Shown piece after piece: positions 57,180-64,000 of a DNA stretch of 64,000 bases (position 1 is its first letter; each line of letters opens with the position of its first letter). The stretch is from Zanthoxylum bungeanum (Eukaryota; Streptophyta; Magnoliopsida; Sapindales; Rutaceae), in assembly GCA_019454045.1 (NCBI GenBank), contig SKCR01038149.1, positions 1 through 64,000 of the forward strand, given 5' to 3'. The translations under genes were made by a program, and so were the position numbers. The notes beneath the pieces were generated by a model. It saw nothing but the letters and a program-made list of their open reading frames with translations, was not told where the DNA came from and did no database searches.

Positions 57180-57330
57180 TTGTGAAAAATCGATTGAGAA
57201 ATCGGATGAGAGATCAATGATTGAATGATCGTTTAGTTGTATACATAGAAAATGATATTTTTTGTAGTATTGATAATGAGGTAATCATTCAACGTTTTCA
57301 ACATATGAAAACTCGTCAAGAACAATTATA
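57180..57330 (+). pseudogene. Remnant of hAT (TTF-type) transposase C-terminus
   Basis: The plus-strand translation gives LNDRLVVYIENDIFCSIDNE followed by VIIQRFQHMKTRQEQL, with a stop just before. This resembles the conserved end of the dimerisation domain in zinc-finger MYM/TTF-type hAT proteins of plants (WLNDSLVVYIEKEIF, then FQNMKTRR). Upstream fragments near 57060-57170 are frameshifted. It is a small decayed piece supporting the hAT call for the surrounding element. Confidence 0.65.
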
Positions 57331-57437
57331 AATATATTGAATGAAAATATATTAATGAGTTCAAAATTTTGATACTTGTTTTTTGTTGAACTTTTTAACT
57401 TAGCCCATCCTGTATTGAATTTCTGACTCTGCCACTG

Positions 57438-57971
57438 ATATATATATATATGTACATACATACACACATACCACACAAACTCAAATACTCCGCCTCATGG
57501 CCTACATCAGTGCAAGTATGGGGACCCTTATCATGTGTATCTATATGACTGCGGCTGGTCCATCTTCTCTGATATGAGCAAATGATAATAGGGAATCCTA
57601 AGGCAACATGCATCTGAAACTAGAACTGTGGGAGGGGGGATAAGATCTTTTGAAAGACTTGATGAGTGGATACCATAAAAACGAAATCAAATGAAATTCA
57701 ATATATAAAAATCCATAAGAAAACAAAATCAAAAATCAAAATCTCATACTTTTATTCGGATAACCTCATCAAAAACCAATAGGCGTTCATTGCCCGAGTC
57801 ATGCATAAAGACCGGATAATGTCCAAACATGACCATTTCGACAAAGAGTAGTGGGTCAACCATTTTTTGATGGTCAAGATCCCAGAACAAGCACTATTGA
57901 GGTTTTAGAAACCATCAATCATCATACATAGAGGTAGACACTATCAGATTCGGATCGGACCGAACCAAATC
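57438..57971. other. Microsatellite and unassigned sequence
   Basis: TATATATA then ACATACATACACAC repeats lie at 57438-57470. The rest has no recognised gene. Positions 57944-57971 (CAGATTCGGATCGGACC words) are one edge of the repeat block that continues at 59815. Confidence 0.5.
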
Positions 57972-59814
57972 TGATAAGTGGTAAATGTATCACTATTTCC
58001 CACTCATTTGACCTAATATTTTGTATAGTTTCTTGAGTTTTGTGAATATTTTGATGTGTTTTGTGTTATTTTGTAGATAAATAAGGTTTCAGGACTCTCT
58101 GGAGGTGATTCGGGGCCAAAACAGTGAAAAACAGACAAAAATGGTAAAATTATAAATTTCCTGCTAAAATGCGCTGCTTGCTAACGTGCGCCGCCTGCTA
58201 ATGTGTGTTGTGCCACGTGTCACAATCTGAGAAATTTGCTAAAATGCGCCGTGCTAACATGCGCCTGCCACATGTCAACATCACAAGAGATCTGCTAACG
58301 TGCGTCGGGACACATGTCACCATCACATGCTGCCGACAAAACACGTCATCACTTACGTCATGATGATGTCATCGTCGCGACGCAAGAACAATCTTACGCG
58401 TCGCGACGCCAAGCCAATAATTCAGATTAATCATTCAGCCTGCCACGTGTCACGATCTCAGCAAAAGTCAAGGCCACGCGTCCAAGATCTACGGCGCGTC
58501 GCGATGCGAAAGCTAATTTTTGCCTATAAGTAGAGGTCGAAATTTCAAAATTTTTCATACATTCTTTTATGTAATTCCTTAAGAATGCTAAGAAGATTGT
58601 ATCTTGTTTGTTTATTTTCTGTAATTAATTTTATTTACTTTTACGCACTTTCCTTTCTTTACTTTTCAGTAATGAGGAGGTAACTCCCCCTGCTAGGGTA
58701 AAAGGTAAAGCTTTTATTACTAATACTTAGATTAATCTCCCTTAATTATAATATATAAACTAGTTAAAACCTGACTTAATGAGGATACCGCCTTTATGGT
58801 CCGTTGGTAATTATTGAAATTGGTTTTAACCTGACTAAGCTGGATACCGCCTGTATGGTCGGTTGGTAATCAATTATTAATTTGACTTAATCAGGATACC
58901 GCCTATATGGTCGGTCGGTAATTATCACGCAAAGTTTATATATTTTATTAAGGGAGATATCTAAAATAGTAGTGATAAAAGTGGATCCTCTAATCCCAAC
59001 ATTTTCTTTTATTGTACTTTTACCTTTTTAATTTTCAAGCATTTACTTTATGTCTTTTATTTTATTTAAGTTTTTACTAGTTGTAAATATGTGTCGTAGC
59101 TAAACCCGTTATCTGGGGTTGTGATGAATTCAAATATCACCGGTTTATAAGAGGTTATTTTGTGTCTAGGGTAATATAAAGCTTTACTTATTAAGTCTTA
59201 AGCTTAATGTTTCTTGTTAACTGGCCATTAATAAGATTGATTTGGTAAACTTAAAATAAACTTGATGAAAGAATTTTAGGTTTCAGTCATAGACTTAATA
59301 GCCCACGATCTTCTTTGAGGATAAATAACCCTTTAATAGATTTTCTTACATGATAGACATATACCTGTCGGGCGGGGGTAACCACAATTGGAACTTAATC
59401 TTAATGAATTCAGGTAACTTGGTTGACATAGACATATGATTAATTGGGTTACACTGGGTATTTGCATCTGACCATCGACAGAGGCTTTTGCAGAATTTCG
59501 TGTTCCAAGTTAGTAAACCAATATATTACACAAACATGAAATAACCACTTCATCTTTTAAAAGATATTGGAAAGATTCACAACTCTGGATAGTTTCTTAA
59601 TATTGAATTTTCCTAAATCTACTTTCAAGCAATTTTATTTTCTTGTTTTAAATTTAAAATCACCATCACTCAAACAACCAATACATTAGATACTTGTAAA
59701 AATTTGACTTCATAAATTAATAGCTTAAGTATTAAGTCCTCGTGGGATCGATACTTTTTATACTACTTGAACGATACGTGCGCTTGCGTTATACGCGTGT
59801 GATTACGCCGGTCA
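57972..59814 (+). mobile_element. Solo LTR (gypsy, Athila-like), 1.84 kb
   Basis: It starts TGATAAGTGG, as does the solo LTR at 30986-32303 read on its own strand, and ends CCGGTCA. The flanks are AAATC and GAATC, a 4-of-5 match. Near the right end it has AAGTCCTCGTGGGATCGATA and TACGTGCGCTTGCG, phrases usual just before the Athila primer-binding site. A TATA-like CCTATAAGTAG is at about 58523. It contains CACGTGTCAC-type and GCTAACGTGCG words (58150-58510) and the short repeat at 58783-58920. Confidence 0.7.
58783..58925 (+). repeat. Three imperfect repeats in the solo LTR
   Basis: GGATACCGCC followed by TATGGTCGGTTGGTAAT starts at 58783, 58842 and 58894, spaced by 59 and 52 bp. Confidence 0.9.
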
Positions 59815-60350
59815 GAATCCGAATCCGATTCGATTCGATAAGAGTGGACTTCTTTAGTTCGATCGGATTTTGAGTCCTTATCGAATCGGATCGGATTTGA
59901 TCCGATAACTATCGAATTGAATCAGATTTATTCTATCTGATTTGAAATCTTAACGAATCAGATAAATTCGATTTGATAACATATCCGAATCCGATAGAGC
60001 ATCTGATTTGATAATGAATTCGATAGTGGATTCTATTTGATAATGGATCTGATTCGATAACAGATTCAATTTGATAAAAATGATTTGAATTTTAATTTTT
60101 CCGATCTGATTCGATAAAATTGATATGAATATATAAATGTTCAGATTAATTTTTCGAATCGAATCTGTTATCGAATCAGATTTATTATCGAATTGAATCT
60201 ACTATCGGATTTATTATCAAATCGGATTCTCTATCGGATTCGGATCTGTTATCAAATCGAATAAAATCTGATTAGATCCGATAGTTATCAAATTTATCCG
60301 ATCTGATCCGAAATTCGACGAACCAACCAAACACGATTTGATCGGATTCG
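59815..60350. repeat. GATTCGATA-rich block, probable hAT MITE
   Basis: Words such as AATCGGATCCGAT, GATTCGATAA and TATCGAATC occur about thirty times in both orientations. With 57944-57971 it forms one element, split by the solo LTR and itself inserted in or next to the gypsy gag. Such dense inverted short words are typical of subterminal regions of hAT MITEs. Termini and target duplication were not found. Confidence 0.55.
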
Positions 60351-61551
60351 AGAACTTTCTCCGTGAGCAGGTCTTTCAAATGCCTTTTATTTAGCAGCTC
60401 TAGAACTTCCAATCTCAGTGATACACAATCGGCCGTCGCATGGCCGTAGTCTCGGTGGAACTCGCACCACTTACTAGTGTCTTTCCTCGCGGAGCCTTCC
60501 TTGGAGCGTGGAGGCCACTTTACTTCACTTCTCATCTTCCTGAGGACTGAAACAAGTTCACTCGGTGATATGGTGAAGTTATAGTCTGGGAGTCTGGGGG
60601 CGCCATAAGGAGCTTTCTCTCTATTGTCGAATGAGGATGGTCTGCGATTGGGGCCCCTGTCGAGAGGACGAATATCCCTACCACGATAAGTTCTTTGGTC
60701 GATTGACTGATGGCCTCTCCTGCCGAATTCTTTCGGTCGTTTGGATGGATATGTCGTCTTCTCTTGTAGACTGGACGAATTCTCTCTCTTTTTGTTCATT
60801 TTATCTTCTTCCCATCTAATTTCTGTTCGATCCTTGGCCATTGCCTGGTCCTTGGTGTAGCATCGATTCTTGGTCAACTTCTTGTAGAGCCTACTGTCAG
60901 CCATCAACCCATTCCTAAAGGCTTCCACTGCCGTCGACTGATGGAGGTCTGGGATAATGATTCTTTCTTTGTTGAAGTGCGCCACATAGTTTCGCAGAGA
61001 TTCTTCCTTCCGCTGTTGGATGACGTTGAGGTCATCCGTGGTTTTCTCGAGTTTGCAAGAGCTAGCAAAGTATTCCACGAATTTATCAGCCAATTCTTGG
61101 TAGGACCCAATTGATCGATATGGTAGATTGATAAACCACGTGAGGGCTGGGCCTGCCAATGTCTCACCAAACCCTCTACATATGCCAGCCTCCATTTGAT
61201 GCGTTGTCAGGCATGTGGACATCATATTGTATTTGTAATGAATTATATGATCATCTGGGTCAGTTGATCCATCGTACAATTTCATATCGGGTGGACTGAA
61301 CTTTCGTGGAAGTTCGATGGAATTGATTGCTCCTTGAAATGGATTATCTGAGATTGTACGCGCTCTGCTTTTCTTCAGAGGTAGCCTGACGCCTGACAGA
61401 CTGGATAAACTTGCCTCATTGAATTCCTCAATCTCCTTGCTCATGGATGAAGCGGTATGCTGTGTCTGCTCGACTGGTTGGGTATGTTGTCCCATTCCCT
61501 GATTAGTTGGATGATCTTCATGAGGAATGTTGTCTGTTCCATTGTTGGGTG
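60350..61551 (-). pseudogene. Gypsy (Tat/Retand-like) gag, main part
   Basis: The minus-strand frame is open through this region. It has the retrotransposon gag domain (FSPPDMKLYDGSTDPDDHI, PALTWFINLPYRSIGSYQEL, FVEYFASS, RNYVAHFNKE) and a basic linker. A zinc-binding motif WCEFHRDYGHATADC follows, of C-x2-H-x4-H-x4-C form, common in this gag group, then a LKDLLTEK end. At 60350 it runs into the GATTCGATA block, and at 61551 it is split by a hAT MITE from its N-terminus (63038-63256). Gag assembles the particle in live elements. The frame is well kept, so the insertion is fairly recent. Confidence 0.9.
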
Positions 61552-62574
61552 TAGGGGTGTTCATATGGTCGGATCGACCCGTGACCCGACCCGACCCGAT
61601 CGGGTTTATAATATTAAAATTATAATTTCGGGTCATACGCGACCCGACCCGAAATTTCGGGTCGGGTCACAGATTCAGAGGCATTTACATTGGGTCGACC
61701 CGACTCGACCCGATGTAAATGATATATATATATTAAAAAAAATTAGGTCAAACACTCGGCCAAAATTCACAAATCACTCTTATCTTTCTCTTCTCATATG
61801 CGGCGCCCCCTTCCCCTGCCTTCTGCCACTGCAAATCTCTCCCCTTAAAACTTTGCTTGAGGCTTCATTCTCTTCATACTTTACTCTCCTAATCTCCTTA
61901 GCGTCGCCAATCTCAAGCCTATTTACCAGGTCAGTAGTCACTAATGAATCAGAAGCCTCTTTTCTTTTCTATTTTATTGTTCTTTTTTTTAGGTGAAGCC
62001 TTCTCAAGAGCTGTAACAGCTGCAATGGCAGTATCTGGCCAGATAAAAGACTTCCCATTCTGTAAAAAAGAAGAAGGGAAAACTAGTTGTTTGGGTGACT
62101 GATTACCGTAATCGATTAGTTGTTGCCGTTGATGCTATTGGGTTTTCTTCATTTGATTCAAATGTGTGTAATATCATATAATTATTGAGTAATAATAAGA
62201 TTATTTGATATTACAGGTTTGACAACTTTGTTGGAAATTTGGATGTTCAAGTGTATGTTGAGTGTTTGGCTGTTTCCAGATTTTTAAGTTTGTAATTGAA
62301 GTGTTGAACTGTTGAAGTGTTTGCTTTGTAAGTTGAAACTTGGAATGATTTGTAATATTAGTTGTTTGGCATGTTTCCAGATTTATAAGTTGAACTATTG
62401 AAGTGTTTGCTTTGTAAGTTGGAATGTTTGGAAGTTGAATTGAATGATTGAATTTGAACCGAATGATTTGTAATATTAATATTTTGTAGTTTAATTCATT
62501 AAACTTTTGTTGTACAAATTACAAAATAAATTACAAAGTACAAACTATAAAAATAATCAGCAATGAAAAAGAAA

Positions 62575-62745
62575 GAAAACACTAACTTAGTGTCACTAAG
62601 TCAGTAACACATTTACACATGCACAGACGCAGCACAGCAATGAAAAACAAAGAAAAAATTAAATTCCAAAAGTAAGTGTCACTAAGTCAGTAACACAGAG
62701 CACAGCAATGAAAAACAAAGAACAAAATTAAATTCCAAATGCCCA
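62575..62745 (+). repeat. Tandem duplication inside the MITE
   Basis: GTGTCACTAAGTCAGTAACAC and CACAGCAATGAAAAACAAAG occur twice, near 62590-62655 and 62677-62730, with an AAATTAAATTCCAAA phrase after each. Confidence 0.85.
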
Positions 62746-62822
62746 GCCCATGCCCAGAATCGAACCTATAACCCATTGGAAATCAATCAAACATTTTACC
62801 ATTTCAGCTACACACTTGTTTT
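62735..62822 (-). other. tRNA-like sequence inside the MITE
   Basis: On the minus strand, GTAGCTGAAATGGTAAAATG is followed by TTATAGGTTCGATTCTGGGC, matching pol III box A and box B in the right order and about tRNA spacing. It could be a tRNA pseudogene or the head of a SINE. The acceptor stem does not pair well by eye, so I do not call a tRNA. Confidence 0.5.
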
Positions 62823-63037
62823 GTTAAAATTATATCATTAAAAATATATATTATATTTTACTGTATTTTTATGTTGACCCGACCCGACCCGCAGTTTTTT
62901 AACCATACCCGTTCTGACCCGACCCGCGCGGGTCATCTAATAAATTTTCGGGTTTCGGGTCGACTGATCTGACTGACCCGACCCGATCGGGTCATTAAAA
63001 AATCAAAAAAACCCGACCCGACCCACGAACACCCCTA

Positions 63038-63256
63038 GTTGGGTGTCTCCAACAAGTTGGATCGTGGGTCTGGACGATTGGGAAGGTCCATGATTCCTCT
63101 TTGTCCGGAGGTGGGTGAAATATGTTCCAACTGTCTTTGAAGGTCGGAATTGGAAATCTTCATGGCCGAATTTTCCTCTTCCAGAACTCGCAGTCGTTCC
63201 TGGAGGATGGCTAACTGGCTAGCTAGGTGATCTGATTGCTCACTACTCAAAGCCAT
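63038..63256 (-). pseudogene. Gypsy gag N-terminus (split by MITE)
   Basis: The minus-strand frame starts at the ATG at 63256 with MALSSEQSDHLASQLAILQE and has a Leu/Glu-rich coiled coil (LRVLEEENSAMKISNSDLQ). It then reaches the MITE at 63038. Beyond the MITE the gag frame continues at 61551. The start lies 60 bp inside the primer-binding site, the usual place. The coiled coil agrees with the N-terminal part of Tat/Retand gag proteins. The split makes the gene non-functional as read, but no other break is obvious here. Confidence 0.88.
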
Positions 63257-63315
63257 AGTAACGTTTGCAAGATCCGTAGATTGAATCGAGGCTTGTTTAC
63301 TATAAACCGTTAAGG

Positions 63316-63332
63316 CCCCACGGTGGGCGCCA
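63316..63332 (-). other. Gypsy primer-binding site
   Basis: On the minus strand it reads TGGCGCCCACCGTGGGG, a frequent tRNA primer-binding site of plant gypsy elements, and lies 3 bp inside the LTR end. Confidence 0.85.
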
Positions 63333-63335
63333 AAT

Positions 63336-64000
63336 TGTAGACGCTGGTTTTCGCCCTAGGTCCACAATCAAGAATTTATAGGTTGATGGCACTAGCGGTC
63401 CTACGAAACAAGAGGTAGATTGAGCGTGGAGAGTCTTCCCACCGGTGTGGTGGGTGCCGTAGGTACTCCGATGCCCAAGTCAGTAGTGGAAAATAGTTGT
63501 TAATGTCGTAGGAGGAGGAGCAAGGTCAGAGATTACCTTGATCCCAGTGGGCTGCCGTGAGGGCGGTAGGTTGGTGGTTCTGAGGGATCTGGAGAGAATA
63601 CGACTAAGCTCCGAGTTCTGCCCCTCCCTTGTAGACTTCTTCTCTTATATATATTCACTCGAGAAGCGTGTATATTTAATGCATTTAATTGCTCGTCCAT
63701 TTGATGCTGGAAATGACTGATTCATGAGGGAGGTAGTTATGAGTCCGAGTGTTTCGTGGGTTGGCACATGATGAGTTTATGATGCTATTTAGGTAAGATA
63801 TTTTCTTGGGTATGTGCTTGTGAAAAAACTTGGACCAATATAGACGTGTAAAAATGGGCTTCCTCTAAGGGTCTTGGGCCATTTTAGATTGATGAGTGAT
63901 GGGTGTTGGGCCTTCCTTTTGTGCATGGGTCCTGAGAAGGTAATTGAGCCTTAAGTCTATTTTGGGAACTGTTAAGGGGAATTGGGGCACATTTGATGTT
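63336..64000 (-). mobile_element. 5' LTR of minus-strand gypsy element, cut by window end
   Basis: On the plus strand it starts TGTAGACGCTGG, so it ends GTCTACA on the minus strand beside the PBS. A minus-strand TATA box (GAATATATATAAGAG) lies at 63640-63656. The LTR continues past the window edge. Confidence 0.85.
63644..63656 (-). promoter_or_regulatory. LTR TATA box
   Basis: TATATATAAG on the minus strand, about 300 bp from the LTR end. Confidence 0.6.

Larger units (their letters stand above)
55996..57437 (+). mobile_element. hAT element with CAGGGGCGG termini, decayed
   Basis: The left end CAGGGGCGGCTCCAC pairs imperfectly with the right end, whose reverse complement is CAGTGGCAGAGTCAG. 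The 8-bp flanks are both ATATATAT (weak evidence, as the site is simple sequence). Near the right end, 57180-57320 resembles the C-terminus of a TTF-type hAT transposase in broken form (LVVYIENDIFCSIDNE, VIIQRFQHMKTRQE). Confidence 0.7.
61552..63037. mobile_element. hAT MITE with 8-bp target duplication inside gag
   Basis: The inverted ends are TAGGGGTGTTC (61552) and GAACACCCCTA (63037). GTTGGGTG is duplicated at 61544-61551 and 63038-63045. Subterminal CGGGTCGGGTC words fill 61570-61700 and 62875-63020. The interior has no transposase; a CT-rich stretch and a short open frame (61880-61996) look like chance. Length is 1486 bp. The element belongs to the class that moves with hAT transposases from elsewhere. 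Confidence 0.95.

Noticed and set aside
61457..61996. Plus-strand ORF of 179 codons
   Set aside because: It spans the MITE border and the antisense of gag, so it is a shadow created by the insertion.
62735..62822. Functional tRNA gene on the minus strand
   Set aside because: Boxes A and B are present, but I could not pair an acceptor stem or confirm an anticodon arm by eye, and it lies inside a MITE.

Overview
This is a stretch of plant nuclear DNA, most likely from a eudicot. It is almost wholly transposable-element and pseudogene sequence. I see no gene that looks intact, no rRNA, no complete tRNA and no CRISPR array. The plant origin rests on three things: Ty1/copia and Ty3/gypsy retrotransposons with tRNA primer-binding sites, hAT-type DNA transposons with 8-bp target duplications, and broken copies of plant-type intron-containing genes (an F-box/FIST-domain protein, an At3g61730-type F-box protein and CULLIN1).

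Layout. 1-2460: end of a Tat-like gypsy element (tandem array, antisense ORF, LTR). 2463-3983: promoter and first exons of an F-box/FIST gene, cut off at about 3983. 3985-8410: a chimeric repeat (unknown sequence X joined to part of an At3g61730-like F-box gene), present as two facing copies. 8411-12870: another gypsy-type ORF plus unassigned DNA. 12874-18970: a broken minus-strand copia element with a gypsy fragment nested in it. 18975-23062: two CULLIN1 fragments flanking a third F-box pseudogene. 23264-26160: a copia LTR and its PBS. 26170-27818: a truncated hAT element. 28361-41028: a 12.7-kb copia element with matching LTRs and the 5-bp duplication TACTT, carrying nested LTRs. 43757-45573: another copy of the chimeric repeat. 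46866-53765: four copies of the 3' half of the F-box/FIST gene in alternating orientation, plus an inverted copy of its promoter. 54014-57437: hAT derivatives and a degenerate satellite. 57972-59814: a solo LTR. 60350-64000: a minus-strand gypsy element (gag, PBS, LTR) with a 1.5-kb hAT MITE in gag.

How the parts relate. The three broken host genes all encode SCF ubiquitin-ligase parts (two F-box classes and the cullin scaffold), but every copy is disrupted, so this is a graveyard rather than a pathway. The most interesting structure is the inverted array of FIST fragments, which could fold as long hairpin RNA if transcribed. The F-box/X chimera comes second; it appears to have formed once and then been copied. 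Annotation is from reading the sequence and recalled family knowledge; no alignment or database search was run.
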